From CAYLRY01 sp964386535 (GTDB taxonomy: Bacteria > Chloroflexota > Dehalococcoidia > Dehalococcoidales > UBA3254), in contig CAYLRY010000006.1 in the NCBI GenBank assembly GCA_964386535.1, positions 1 through 64,000 on the forward strand: a stretch of 64,000 bases of DNA. Reading direction: 5' to 3'. Shown piece by piece: positions 34,937-44,793 of the stretch. The first letter of the stretch is position 1. The number at the start of each line of letters is the position of its first letter. The notes under the pieces were generated by a model that worked only from the letters and a program-made list of their open reading frames with translations, was not told where the DNA came from and did no database searches. The translations under genes and the position numbers were made by a program.

Positions 34937-35060
34937 AAATGCTCATTGATGCCCCTCCTCTTTAATCTGAATGCACCATCAGATAGTCTCAAATAGGCAC
35001 GAAGTTATTGCACCATTTATTAGCCCCAACCAGCGAAACCTGACCAGCGCTGGCAGTAAT

Positions 35061-35162
35061 TTACTGACTTGAAATGCCGCCTAGCGCATCTGAGTCTAAA
35101 CAGGCGGTTACTGCCGGTATCAGTACTATTCCCAGCAGCAGGCTTAGTAATGCTTGTATCAT
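35061..35162 (-). CDS. Possible 33-residue hydrophobic peptide
   Basis: An ATG at 35162, preceded by GAGGATGG, opens a 33-codon frame beginning MIQALLSLLLGIVLIP and ending LGGISSQ. The first 20 residues are a membrane or signal helix, and VTAC looks like a weak lipobox, but there is no positive charge at the N-terminus. It could be a small membrane peptide or a remnant of a secreted gene. It overlaps no other feature. Confidence 0.3.
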   Translation of the reverse strand: MIQALLSLLLGIVLIPAVTACLDSDALGGISSQ

Positions 35163-35339
35163 TTTCCATCCTCTTCTTATTGCCGCATTAGTCATTAGAA
35201 TAAACGCAGAAAATCATAAGACTCCATTTGCGCTTTCTTTCCCTTTGCCAAAAAGCCTGCCCCTGGATCTTTTCTCGACCAGGGAAGAGGTAGAGATTCA
35301 GTAATCCTCTTAATGCCCTGGTTATCAATTTAGTTTACT

Positions 35340-36239
35340 TTACTTAATTGCTTCTATCCAGCCGGTAAAGGAATCCGACAGTAGTTTATCCGATTCGCCC
35401 AGGCTCCGGCCTTTAAAGGTAAACACAGGAATGACATATTCCTGTCCCTCTTTCATGGAGCCCACCCAGTATTCTATTGAGACGCTATCGATCATTACCT
35501 TGGTTGTATCTAATGGAATGGTATATTTCCTGTTTTCCTTCAGTTCCTGAAATGCCTGCTCAACCTTCTTGATAGGCACATTTTCATGAGGTGAGCATTT
35601 CACCGGGTTTATCTGTAAATATCCTATTTCTCCTTTGTGAGCAATACGCACTCCGAATTTTTTCCCGGGGCCTGTAGTCCTGAAGCCGTCGATGCGGTAA
35701 TCAAAAGTGACCAGCAGGTGATCAGGCATACCTCCACTTGTTCCTCCTATTTTTACTTCGTCTACTTTAAGCCCTGGCGGAAGCCATCCTCTCTCATCTA
35801 AAAATTCCCTGGCGATCTCCGCCGCTTCTTCGAAGGACGGGAGTTCCGGTGAAATCGTTGTATATAATTTGTTCGTGGCTAATGAAATGGCGCCGGTCGC
35901 AGGATATACACTTAAAAGTGTTCCTTTACTATCGGACATATGATAAGTGGCTTCCCTCGGGGAAAAGGCCGCTTCACCCGTTAGTCCCAGTTTGGCCCCA
36001 ATCTCAGTCACCATTTCTAGGGTCACTTCCGGTTTCACTGTCCGGTAGACCATCGCTTTATCAGGAAACGCCGGCAGTGTTTTGGGTAACTCAAAAGTCA
36101 CGGAGGGAACGTCTCCGGCCACAGAGGGGATAATAATATGATATTGAGGATAAGCGGGAGTTATGTTCTGCGAAGAACATCCTGTCAATATTACAAGAAT
36201 GCTTATAACAAGAACGCAGATAAAACGTTCATATTTCAT
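35340..36239 (-). CDS. Putative lipoprotein, copy B of a paralogous pair
   Basis: A 299-residue lipoprotein with signal peptide and lipobox LTGCSSQ (Cys21). The body has IIIPSVAGD, the segment VYRTVKPEVTLEMVTEIGAKLG and a C-terminal motif W.GSMKEGQEYVIPVF. I do not know a named function. It shares these motifs throughout with the gene at 36283 and is clearly a tandem duplicate, at the end of the run that starts with the caspase-like protein at 37228. Its base composition is richer in GC than its paralogue. It should be anchored in the membrane facing outward. Confidence 0.8.
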   Translation of the reverse strand: MKYERFICVLVISILVILTGCSSQNITPAYPQYHIIIPSVAGDVPSVTFELPKTLPAFPDKAMVYRTVKPEVTLEMVTEIGAKLGLTGEAAFSPREATYHMSDSKGTLLSVYPATGAISLATNKLYTTISPELPSFEEAAEIAREFLDERGWLPPGLKVDEVKIGGTSGGMPDHLLVTFDYRIDGFRTTGPGKKFGVRIAHKGEIGYLQINPVKCSPHENVPIKKVEQAFQELKENRKYTIPLDTTKVMIDSVSIEYWVGSMKEGQEYVIPVFTFKGRSLGESDKLLSDSFTGWIEAIK

Positions 36240-36282
36240 AAAGATACAGCAAGCCTCTTAATGCACCGATTACTAAATAGAC

Positions 36283-37191
36283 TTATTTTACCGCCTCTAT
36301 CCAGGCAGTAAACCGGTTATCCACAATCTTGTCGTTAGAGTTCAGGCATTCACCTCGAAATATAAACACAGGTATAATATATTCTTGTCCCTGGCTCATA
36401 GAATCCATCCAATATCCAATTGAGATATTGTTTATGTTAATCCTGGTTGAATCAGGTGAAATTACATATTGTTTGCCTTTAATCAATTCATTGTATGCCT
36501 GCTCAACTGACTTGATTTCAACTTCTTCATGCGGTTTATAACTAACAGGATATATCATCATTTGTACAACCTCACCTTTATCAGCTAAACGAAGATTATA
36601 GTTAAATGCGGGACCAGTTAGCCTGTAGTTATTAATACTAAAGCTGAAAATAACACCTAAATGGTCAGGAGTGTTGCCAACCCATCCTCCTATAATTACT
36701 TCATCAACTTTTACTTCAGAAGGAAACCATCCTCTTTTTTTTAAAAAATTGGTCCCGATAGTAATTGCTTCTTCAGATGTGGGCAGATTAGGTGATTTAT
36801 TGACATCATATAATGATTTTGAATATAATTTATTATCCTTACCATATATTATAGCTCCAGAAGCAGGGTAAACTTCAAGGTATGCGTCTTGATCTCGCAT
36901 ATGAAATATATTATCTGATCCAAAGGAAACTTCCCCAGATATTCCAAGCTTAATACCAATCTCTGCGACATAACTTGTAGTGACCTCCGGTTTTACTACC
37001 CTATATAACTGTATCTTTTCAGGTAAATCAGGCAGTGATGTATTTAAATTAAATACTGCAGTGGGAGTCGTTCCGGCTGCGGAGGGAATAAATATTTTAT
37101 ACTTTGGATTTGAATGGTATTCAATTTGTGATGAGCACCCTGACAATGTCAAAAATACGCTTAATAATAAGATACCAATCAGTAGTCTCAT
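36283..37191 (-). CDS. Putative lipoprotein, copy A of a paralogous pair
   Basis: A 302-residue lipoprotein with signal peptide and lipobox LSGCSSQ (Cys19 in this frame). The start ATG at 37191 has GGAGG 5 bases upstream; an in-frame ATG at 37203 is not preceded by one. Shared motifs with the 35340 gene are IFIPSAAGT, VYRVVKPEVT-like LYRVVKPEVT, VYPASGAI and W.DSMSQGQEYIIPVF. The DNA here is much richer in A and T than in its paralogue. It lies 36 bases after the caspase-like gene stop and 43 before the paralogue, so the three form one transcription unit. Confidence 0.8.
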   Translation of the reverse strand: MRLLIGILLLSVFLTLSGCSSQIEYHSNPKYKIFIPSAAGTTPTAVFNLNTSLPDLPEKIQLYRVVKPEVTTSYVAEIGIKLGISGEVSFGSDNIFHMRDQDAYLEVYPASGAIIYGKDNKLYSKSLYDVNKSPNLPTSEEAITIGTNFLKKRGWFPSEVKVDEVIIGGWVGNTPDHLGVIFSFSINNYRLTGPAFNYNLRLADKGEVVQMMIYPVSYKPHEEVEIKSVEQAYNELIKGKQYVISPDSTRININNISIGYWMDSMSQGQEYIIPVFIFRGECLNSNDKIVDNRFTAWIEAVK

Positions 37192-37227
37192 ATTAACCTC
37201 CAATATAAGTATAATTATTTTATATAA

Positions 37228-40089
37228 CTAATTAAGGCATTGATGACTGATGCTATAATAATAATTATCTATTGATACATCAGATACTGGACCCGTTCCT
37301 TGCCCCCAGATAAAATCATCCCAGTAAGACTTATCTTCAGTAACAATGCGTAATATTACTCGGGAATCATTAGTAATATCAATGCCTTCAATCCATGCAT
37401 TCACCACTTTCATTGCCTCATCAGGTCCTCCTCCATCAGAATCAACAAGACGAGTCGCCACATTTTGTCCTTCTTGAGTACTATCATCAAACATTACTGA
37501 GCCGGCGCCTAAAATCATGTGACAACCATTGAGTGCTTGTGCAAATTTCCCATTCGTTTTTAAACCAGGAGTCTCTGAACCGAAGCCTGTATCATCATCC
37601 TGAAGGGTCAAACAAGCATGCAGGAATACCCATTCCACATCACGATCTCCCCACTCTACTTCGTTATAACAAACCCTATCAGTACCATAAAAATCGTTTT
37701 TTAATAGTAAAGCTCCAGCACTACCATGTCCCTGGAACCAGAATATATCAACACCATCCGGGCTGGTATTTATCTCTGCAGTTTCTTGAAAATCAGCCTC
37801 AATCACCTGACCTTCATCACCTTTATAGAAAGCTTGATTCCAACCAATCCCGGTTAAGGTATTAATAAATCCTGAGGCGGTTGCGTTAGAATTCAATAAA
37901 TCTTGATATTCTATATAATTACTTACCCAAAAAGCCCCAACATCATTCACGGCGTCATCACCCGCCCGCCACCCGGTGTTATAGTTACTGAACGCGCTAT
38001 CGCCTTGCCCATTATATGCCCTGACCCAGTAAAAATATTGAAGCCCTGTTGATGCAGATGTATCTTCATAACCTAACAAATAAGTTGTACCAATTTGGGC
38101 GGCTGTATAGCAGTTACATTCTGTGTTTCGTAATACTTTATATCCTGTAGCTCCATATGATCCGCTCCAGGTAATCAAAACCTTATTGGTATAAGTACCA
38201 TCAGACGCTGCTACATTCATCGGAGCAGCAACCGCTACCCAACCTATATCATGAAAACTAAAATCGCTGTCACCTGCTGCATTATGAGCCTTCACCCAGT
38301 AATAATATAAATTACCAAGTTCAGCATTATTATCATTAAAAGCTAATCCGTCAGTACCTCCAATATATGAGGCTCCATACTGATTATTTTCTGTATTACG
38401 GTAAATTTTATAGTCCGTTGCACCACTCGACCAAGACCAATTGATCGTCACAATGTCTGTAAATAAGCCGTCAGTTGCTGTAACTCCTGTTGGCGGTAAA
38501 GGCGGTACCACATAATCGATATAAAGCTGTGGAGCATAATAGTCGGATACATCCCGGGAGAAAATCAGCCTGTAGTTGTTGGGGTAACTGGGATACATAC
38601 ACCATTTCAGGCCAATGCTATTGCCGGGATTCCAATCATAACGGTTGACTATTTCCTGTAAGGCAATTCTTCCATTATCCCCAAGACCAAAACCCATTAA
38701 GCTTCCCGCTGTCCAGGGATTATTATAGTTTATCCAGCTATTGCTCCAATAAGAATAAGTGCGGTTTACCGGTAATTGATATGCACAGGGCAGAGCATTC
38801 CCTGTATATTCGAACCTCCATTCCCATGAGCAGTTGTTGTCATAGGAATAATTTAAAAAGGGAGTGTAAAAATAAGTCACGTAATTTATCGTACTGTATC
38901 TCGGGATTGGGATTCCCCGCCACATCATGTATGCTATGTAAAAAGGATACCCATAATATCCCTGTCCTACCGGCATATACGTAGAGGAATAATCCATGTT
39001 ATACCAATCATATTGGAAACCGTCATCATACCCGTAGCTTTCATAAAACCAAGGGTCTACCGTAACCGGGTACATCCGTTTGGCATCGTTAAGCCAGTCT
39101 ACCGGTACCAGGACTGACATCTGGACTATATTTTCTCTTACAAACTCCACATGGTAAGTTAGATCCAGCAGGTCGCTTATTTCCGGATCAGGCAGTTCAG
39201 TCCTGCTGTCATAAGCGATCGGACGGGCAAAAACACCGGTCATCTCTCCCGCGGCATCCAGCAAGACGATATCTTTATCAGTTTCGAAATTACCTGCCTG
39301 GATTTTATTTTCTACAGACAGACGGCTGCCTTCCGGCAGGACTATCTCTTCCGTGAAGGCCAGTTGCTCTCCGGCTTTCTTTTCCAAACCGGGCAAAGGC
39401 CGGTTGATGATATAGTTGTGTTTAACTCCGGAGCTTTGCACCAGGTATTCTTCATCTATCCCTGGAAATAGCTCTTTATAGGTCAGAGTGTGGTTGTTTA
39501 CTGATGCCTGGCTTTCGTTCGCCTTTTGCAGTAGTTCTATTAAGTTTTCCTGGTTGAGGCTTTGCAGCTTCACCTCTTGATTGATCAATATCTCTTTTCC
39601 GGAGGTGGTTTTAATCAAGATATTTCCATTCCCATGTTTTTCGAAAAACTTAACGGAAAAAGAGTTGCTTTTGTTGACCAGCGTACCGGGTTCAGACCCG
39701 GGAATGAGACTGTTGTCTATCGGCTGATAGCTGCCGTCTTCAGCTTTGTAGTTGATAGGGGCTGATGAGATAATAGCGGTTTTGGTTCCATCGGTTTTTT
39801 GGAATACCTCGCAGTATGCATTGCGCTCAGCGATTTCCTCCCTGGCTCCTTCAGCCAGCAGTGCGGCTCTTTTTTCCGGAATTGACCTGACCTCAGAGGC
39901 AGGGAGTTGGGTTGGCTGTTCTCCGGGAACAACCTCGGTGACATTTCCTGTGACGGTAGTCTGTGAACCGGCTGTGGTAGACGTTATGTTTGATTCAGCC
40001 GGCTCAGGCGTTTCCCCCGCAGCGGCAACCTGGGGAATGAACATAAATATTACTATAACCGCCAGTATAAAACTTAGTATTTTAGTCAT
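37228..40089 (-). CDS. Secreted multidomain protein with Fn3 repeats and a caspase-like (DUF6345-type) C-terminus
   Basis: A 953-residue exported protein with a signal peptide (about 1-24). A large N-terminal region (about 90-380) resembles the repeat-rich wall-associated proteins of Firmicutes. An aromatic-rich stretch follows (Tyr, Trp, Asn; about 380-525), then two similar Fn3-type repeats (about 530-720). The C-terminal 230 residues have WFQGHGSAG (H788) and LHACLTL (C826), a His and a Cys 38 residues apart, as in clan CD cysteine peptidases, and end with WDDFIWGQGTG. I recall this domain as DUF6345. It heads the operon with the two lipoproteins. Cleavage or surface anchoring is an inference. 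Confidence 0.78.
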   Translation of the reverse strand: MTKILSFILAVIVIFMFIPQVAAAGETPEPAESNITSTTAGSQTTVTGNVTEVVPGEQPTQLPASEVRSIPEKRAALLAEGAREEIAERNAYCEVFQKTDGTKTAIISSAPINYKAEDGSYQPIDNSLIPGSEPGTLVNKSNSFSVKFFEKHGNGNILIKTTSGKEILINQEVKLQSLNQENLIELLQKANESQASVNNHTLTYKELFPGIDEEYLVQSSGVKHNYIINRPLPGLEKKAGEQLAFTEEIVLPEGSRLSVENKIQAGNFETDKDIVLLDAAGEMTGVFARPIAYDSRTELPDPEISDLLDLTYHVEFVRENIVQMSVLVPVDWLNDAKRMYPVTVDPWFYESYGYDDGFQYDWYNMDYSSTYMPVGQGYYGYPFYIAYMMWRGIPIPRYSTINYVTYFYTPFLNYSYDNNCSWEWRFEYTGNALPCAYQLPVNRTYSYWSNSWINYNNPWTAGSLMGFGLGDNGRIALQEIVNRYDWNPGNSIGLKWCMYPSYPNNYRLIFSRDVSDYYAPQLYIDYVVPPLPPTGVTATDGLFTDIVTINWSWSSGATDYKIYRNTENNQYGASYIGGTDGLAFNDNNAELGNLYYYWVKAHNAAGDSDFSFHDIGWVAVAAPMNVAASDGTYTNKVLITWSGSYGATGYKVLRNTECNCYTAAQIGTTYLLGYEDTSASTGLQYFYWVRAYNGQGDSAFSNYNTGWRAGDDAVNDVGAFWVSNYIEYQDLLNSNATASGFINTLTGIGWNQAFYKGDEGQVIEADFQETAEINTSPDGVDIFWFQGHGSAGALLLKNDFYGTDRVCYNEVEWGDRDVEWVFLHACLTLQDDDTGFGSETPGLKTNGKFAQALNGCHMILGAGSVMFDDSTQEGQNVATRLVDSDGGGPDEAMKVVNAWIEGIDITNDSRVILRIVTEDKSYWDDFIWGQGTGPVSDVSIDNYYYSISHQCLN

Positions 40090-40313
40090 CCTCTTCTTTC
40101 TCTCCTGATATTTTATTTATATTTATCCTCTATCTTCATATATCCTCAAATGCCATCTGTTTTTTCTAATATGTATTTTTGTACCAGAGCTATTTTAATT
40201 ACCTGACTTGTCCCTTATAATAAGTTTAATGAATGAAGATGTAGTTTTCATGTAGACGTTGAGCCTGAAGCATAAAAGGGCGGCTGGTACTAAAGTCGTG
40301 GGGTAGGGAAGAA

Positions 40314-41012
40314 ATGCGGATACTGGTGGTAGACGACGATGAGTCTGTTGCAGGCGTGCTTAAAGACGCCCTTTCCCTGGAGGGTTATGCCGTGGATGTG
40401 AGCTTAACCGGAGAAGAAGGGGAGAAGCTGGCGGAAAGTATCCCTTATGACCTGATTATCCTGGATGTCCTGCTTGACCTTCAGAACAGCCCTCCGGCAA
40501 AAACCGGTTTCCAGATCTGCCGCTCATTGCGGCAGAAAAAGATCAAAACTCCCATAATGCTGCTTACCGGTGTTTTTAAAAAGGACCTGCATCAAATAGA
40601 AGGGCTGGAGTGCGGAGCAGATGATTATCTATTCAAGCCTATCCGGATGCCTGTTTTCATGGCCAGGGTCAGGGCTTTGTTGAGAAGGCCGGCGGGCATA
40701 AATGAGCCTCTGGTTTATACCGGAAAACTCGTAATGGACACTGTACACCGCCAGGTCTGGCTGGACCAGTTGGAAATTAAGCTTACGCCAAAAGAATACG
40801 CCATCCTGGAATATCTTGCCCGCCGCCCGGACCAGGTTGTGTTGCGTTCAGGTCTGGAGCAGCATGCCTGGAATATAAGACTGGACAGCCTTTCCAACGT
40901 GGTGGACCAGCATATCAAGAATTTGCGCAAAAAGCTGGGGGATGATGTGGTTATTGAGACAGTTCAGGGTATGGGCTACCGGCTGAGAGCACGGAATGAC
41001 AAACTCCGGTAA
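40314..41012 (+). CDS. OmpR/PhoB-family response regulator
   Basis: A 232-residue regulator with a receiver domain (D7/D8/D9, phospho-acceptor D51, T in LLTG, K in LFKPI) and a C-terminal winged helix (LTPKEYAILEYLARRPDQVV ... ETVQGMGYRLRA). GGGAAG precedes the ATG. A TATAAT lies at 40216-40221. No histidine kinase is adjacent, so it is an orphan. It converges with sbcC, 16 bases apart. Its target may include the divergent secreted-protein operon (inference). Confidence 0.94.
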   Translation: MRILVVDDDESVAGVLKDALSLEGYAVDVSLTGEEGEKLAESIPYDLIILDVLLDLQNSPPAKTGFQICRSLRQKKIKTPIMLLTGVFKKDLHQIEGLECGADDYLFKPIRMPVFMARVRALLRRPAGINEPLVYTGKLVMDTVHRQVWLDQLEIKLTPKEYAILEYLARRPDQVVLRSGLEQHAWNIRLDSLSNVVDQHIKNLRKKLGDDVVIETVQGMGYRLRARNDKLR

Positions 41013-41028
41013 ACCATGCGTAGCGAAA

Positions 41029-43599
41029 TCAGTTAAGGTATACGGTGGAACCTTCCGGGGTTTTGACTACTTCAATGTGCATGGGGAAAGCGTCCTTAAA
41101 GTCCGCAATATGGGTGATGACCAGGATTTTTTCGAAGTCGTCCTGGATGGAGGAGATGGCTTCCTTGACCTTTTCAATACCGGTGCTGTCCTGGGTGCCG
41201 AAGCCTTCATCAATGATCAGGGTAGGCAGAGGGGCTCCGGCGCGGCGGGCCAGCAGCCTGGATAAAGCGATGCGTATAGCGAAATCGATGCGGAAAGCTT
41301 CCCCGCCGCTGAACATCTCATAGTTGCGGGTGCCCAGTTCATCTGAAATGTTGATATCCAGGGTCTCCATTACCTCCCCTTTTTTGGTTTCCCGCTGGGG
41401 TTCCATCTTAACATGCATGCGGTTATCCGTCATGCGGGAGAGCAATTTATTAGCCTCAGCTTCTATTTCAGGAATAGCCATCTCAATGAGCATAGCCTGG
41501 ATGCCGTTTTTGCCGAAAGCCTGGGCCAAATCTTTATATATTTTTTCCTGTTGCAATGACTGCGATAGCCTGGATTCTTTTTCCTTGAATTGATTTTCCA
41601 GTTCAGCCAGCCTTTCCAGTTTGACCCTGGCCCCGCCGGTTAGTTCCTGGAAGTATTTCTGGTTATGCAGCAACTCCTGGTATTTTTTTTCGGCCAGGGC
41701 CAGGTCACCTGTGATTTTTCCGTAATTAAAGAGTTCTTCCTGTAGAGCCTGCTGGCTGAGTCGCTCTCTGGCTGATTGTTTCTGCAATTCCTGGGCTGTA
41801 GAGATCGCCTTAGCTTCATTTTCACGTTCACGGTTGATTTGCTGCAAGGCTTCTTCCAGTTTCCGGAATGGCGCTTCGTACCTTTCATAATCAGCCGTTT
41901 GAGAGCGCAACAGTTCATGTTTTACGGCATCATAACCCAGGGCGAGGATTTCTTTCTCGATTTGCGCCAGCGACTGATGCTCGCTAAGGGCGAAGTCCCT
42001 AAGGGCGAGTCTTTTTTCGATTTCATCCAGGCGGCTTTTTTCAGGGGAGATTTTTTCAGAAGCTTCACGGGCATCGGAGACAGCTTTGTTTAAATTGCCA
42101 TACCGGATCTGGGCCAGGTCTTTATCGCGTTTATGCCTGGATTCAGACTGTAAAATAAGTTTTTCCAGCGATTTTTCCTCAATTTCCAGCCGGTCCAGTT
42201 CAGCCTGATTGGTTTTTAAGATTTCCGTTTTGCTGTCTTTTTCCTGCCTGTACCGAACTTCAATGCGTTTCTGCCCTTCGTGGCCCAGTTCAGTTTCGCA
42301 AAGAGGGCACTTAACACCTTCCTGATGAGAAAGTATCTTCAATTTTTCCTCTATCTCAATTATCTCCCCGCTTATCCTTATTTTTTCAGCCTGGAGGTAT
42401 TGAACCCGGGAGCGCAGATTTTTGCTTTCTTCCCTTTTCTGCTGGAGCTGGGTTTCAGACTCTTCCAGTGTCTTTAGGCGAACGTTTATCTCTTTAAGCT
42501 CTTCCTGCAAGGCGGGTAGCTGTTTGATGACAGTTTCCAACTCCTGTATCCGGTTCTCGATAACCGCGTGCTCCTCATTTAATTTTTCTCCAGCTCTGGC
42601 AATAACCATCTCCAACCGGTGTTTCGCCTGCATAAGGGAGTTTACCTGTTTGAGTTTCTGATCAAAATCCTGACACTGCTTGCGTGTCTCCTGGAGAAGT
42701 CGGAAGTTTTCTTCAATCAAAGACCGCTGAGCCAGCACCTTTTCATAGATTTCGATACGCGAACGGCATTCCCGGGCCTGTTCATTCCAGAGGTTATAGT
42801 TGCGCTCCGAATCCCGGAGATGGGCGCTGATCAAAGCCAGTTGGGCTTTTTTATTTTCCAGGATTTCTTTCTCTTTACGCAGCAGGACCAAACGGTTTTC
42901 CTGTTCAGCCGTCATTTGCTCGGCCTGCTGCAGATCCTTTTGGGCCTTATCCAGTTCCATTTGGAAGGCCGGTTTGCGGGCTATTTCTTCCCGCAGGCTT
43001 TGCAGGGCATTTTCCAGTTGCAGGATGATGTTTTCCTGTGCTTTTGACAGTTCTTTGGCCTTCGCTTCGAGTTCATCATAGACTGAAAGCTGAAGTATAT
43101 TGCTCAGGACCTGTTTGCGTTCGCCAGGACGCTTCTGGGTAAACTCATCCGCGCGACCTTGTTTAAGAAAGGCGCTGTTAATGAAGGTCTCATAATCCAT
43201 GTGTAAAAGCTGTATAATTTTTTTCTCGGTCTGAGTGGTGGTATCACCGGTCAGTACTCTGGCTCCCTCAGGGGTGAGCAATTGAAGCTCAAGAATGGTT
43301 TGCCCGGATCTTTTCTGGATTTTAGGCCGGGAATGACGCCGGATAATACGGTACAACTGCGGCCCAACAGTGAATTCGAAGTCAACTTCCACCTCGGTTT
43401 GACCTGAATGCACCAGGTCATCATCACTGTTAGCGCGGGACTTGCCCCACAGCGCCCAGGTGATGGCATCAATCAAAGCGGACTTGCCGTTGCCGTTATT
43501 GCCGCTGATGCAGGCAGTGTGAATGCCTTCAAAACTGATAGGAGGCAAATTGTCCCGGAAACACATAAAATTGCGCAGGGTCAATTTTACTGGGATCAT
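41029..43599 (-). CDS. sbcC: SbcC/Rad50-like SMC ATPase
   Basis: An 856-residue DNA-repair exonuclease subunit. Walker A is GNNGNGKSALID near residue 36. Long coiled coils surround a zinc hook (C431-P-L-C434). The C-terminal signature is FSGGEAFRIDFAIRIALS and Walker B TLIIDEGFGTQD. It works with the Mre11-type nuclease SbcD on DNA ends and hairpins. No sbcD is found directly beside it: the upstream 222 bases are empty and the next gene is a flavodoxin protein. It converges with the PhoB-type regulator. Confidence 0.95.
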   Translation of the reverse strand: MIPVKLTLRNFMCFRDNLPPISFEGIHTACISGNNGNGKSALIDAITWALWGKSRANSDDDLVHSGQTEVEVDFEFTVGPQLYRIIRRHSRPKIQKRSGQTILELQLLTPEGARVLTGDTTTQTEKKIIQLLHMDYETFINSAFLKQGRADEFTQKRPGERKQVLSNILQLSVYDELEAKAKELSKAQENIILQLENALQSLREEIARKPAFQMELDKAQKDLQQAEQMTAEQENRLVLLRKEKEILENKKAQLALISAHLRDSERNYNLWNEQARECRSRIEIYEKVLAQRSLIEENFRLLQETRKQCQDFDQKLKQVNSLMQAKHRLEMVIARAGEKLNEEHAVIENRIQELETVIKQLPALQEELKEINVRLKTLEESETQLQQKREESKNLRSRVQYLQAEKIRISGEIIEIEEKLKILSHQEGVKCPLCETELGHEGQKRIEVRYRQEKDSKTEILKTNQAELDRLEIEEKSLEKLILQSESRHKRDKDLAQIRYGNLNKAVSDAREASEKISPEKSRLDEIEKRLALRDFALSEHQSLAQIEKEILALGYDAVKHELLRSQTADYERYEAPFRKLEEALQQINRERENEAKAISTAQELQKQSARERLSQQALQEELFNYGKITGDLALAEKKYQELLHNQKYFQELTGGARVKLERLAELENQFKEKESRLSQSLQQEKIYKDLAQAFGKNGIQAMLIEMAIPEIEAEANKLLSRMTDNRMHVKMEPQRETKKGEVMETLDINISDELGTRNYEMFSGGEAFRIDFAIRIALSRLLARRAGAPLPTLIIDEGFGTQDSTGIEKVKEAISSIQDDFEKILVITHIADFKDAFPMHIEVVKTPEGSTVYLN

Positions 43600-43821
43600 T
43601 CCAGTGGGTCCTTATTATTCAGTACGACAACTTAATTTTAACATAAGCGCCAATCTGCCTGGAAATATGAGGCAGGGGGTTTTGGTATATAATAGCAGAT
43701 ATCAACCGGGGAACAGCGGCTGCGGCCTGCTATTATTGGCTTTTAGTATGAGGCGTGGCTTTCATTTAAAGCGCAGGCGTGAATCTACCGGTAACACAAC
43801 AAAAACGGTTGAGGAAGCAGA

Positions 43822-44793
43822 ATGAAAAGCCTAGTGATCTATTTTTCTCAAACAGGCAATACCCAGCGAATCGCCCAGGCTATACAGAAGGGCATAAATG
43901 AAACCAGAACACATTGTGATATTGCGCGAATCCAGGATGTAAACAGAGAAGACCTGGCAGATTACGATTTGATAGGCCTGGGGAGCCCGGTATGGCACAG
44001 GCGGGAGCCTCTGAATGTGCTCAATTTCGTCGAGTACAAGCTGAGATCGCTGGAAGGGAAGCTGGGCTTTGTTTTTTGCACTCACGGGCTATATCCAGGT
44101 CATTTTTTAGGTAGAATGGTCCCGGCTTTAAAACTGGAAGGTATCAGGGTTATCGGCTGGAAGAACTGGTTCGGCAGCGTCTGGGTGCCGGAACATCCGA
44201 AACCCTATTTTACTGACGGTCATCCGGATGATATTGATCTGGAAGAAGCCAGGCTTTTCGGCCGGGAGATGGCGGAAAAAAGTCCGGGAGTAACGGCCGG
44301 AGAAATCCCTCTGCCAGAGCTGCCGCAGGGTCAAAAGTATCATGAGCTTTATCCCGGACCCGGCAGCACAGACCGCATACGTGCATTTCAGGAGAAGGGA
44401 CCATCAGGATACCGGGAAACCAGGGAACTGATTGACCTCAGGAGTTTTGATTTCAGGATTAATCCGGAGAAATGCCTGTATCCAAAATGTACTGTATGTA
44501 TAGATAACTGCCCTACCCAGAGCATCAACTTCAGTGTTACTCCTGCCATTTTCAGAAAGAGCTGCGATAGGTGCTGGTTTTGTGAACAGATATGTCCGCG
44601 TGGGGCTATTGAAGTGGACTGGGCTCCGGTAGCCAATTTCGTAGACAGGAATATTGTAAAAGATTGGTTTAAAGCTGCGGAGGAAGCTGTGGCCAGGGGG
44701 CAGCTCAGGATGCTGATTAAACCGGAAGAAATAGGCAGGGATAACTACTGGTATACTTTCAGAAAACCGCGTCTTAAAGTTATTGGGAAGTGA
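43822..44793 (+). CDS. Flavodoxin-ferredoxin fusion protein
   Basis: A 323-residue protein: an N-terminal flavodoxin domain (YFSQTGNTQRIA; GLGSPVWHRREP) of about 150 residues, a linker, and a C-terminal two-cluster ferredoxin (CLYPKCTVCIDNCP and CDRCWFCEQICP; about 215-260). It is the EFR1-type arrangement. It would pass electrons between FMN and FeS centres in the cytoplasm. GAGGAAG stands before the ATG. It is transcribed alone, divergent from sbcC. The 293 bases after it hold only the iclR promoter. Confidence 0.88.
   Translation: MKSLVIYFSQTGNTQRIAQAIQKGINETRTHCDIARIQDVNREDLADYDLIGLGSPVWHRREPLNVLNFVEYKLRSLEGKLGFVFCTHGLYPGHFLGRMVPALKLEGIRVIGWKNWFGSVWVPEHPKPYFTDGHPDDIDLEEARLFGREMAEKSPGVTAGEIPLPELPQGQKYHELYPGPGSTDRIRAFQEKGPSGYRETRELIDLRSFDFRINPEKCLYPKCTVCIDNCPTQSINFSVTPAIFRKSCDRCWFCEQICPRGAIEVDWAPVANFVDRNIVKDWFKAAEEAVARGQLRMLIKPEEIGRDNYWYTFRKPRLKVIGK

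Larger units (their letters stand above)
34824..35339. other. Intergenic region of 516 bases
   Basis: Contains the MFS terminator, a possible 33-residue minus-strand ORF (35061-35162) and the palindromes CCAGCGCTGG (35044-35053) and CAGTAA-T-TTACTG just after it. On the minus strand AGAGGAGGGGCATCA precedes an ATG that stops after three codons, possibly a decayed gene start. Confidence 0.4.
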
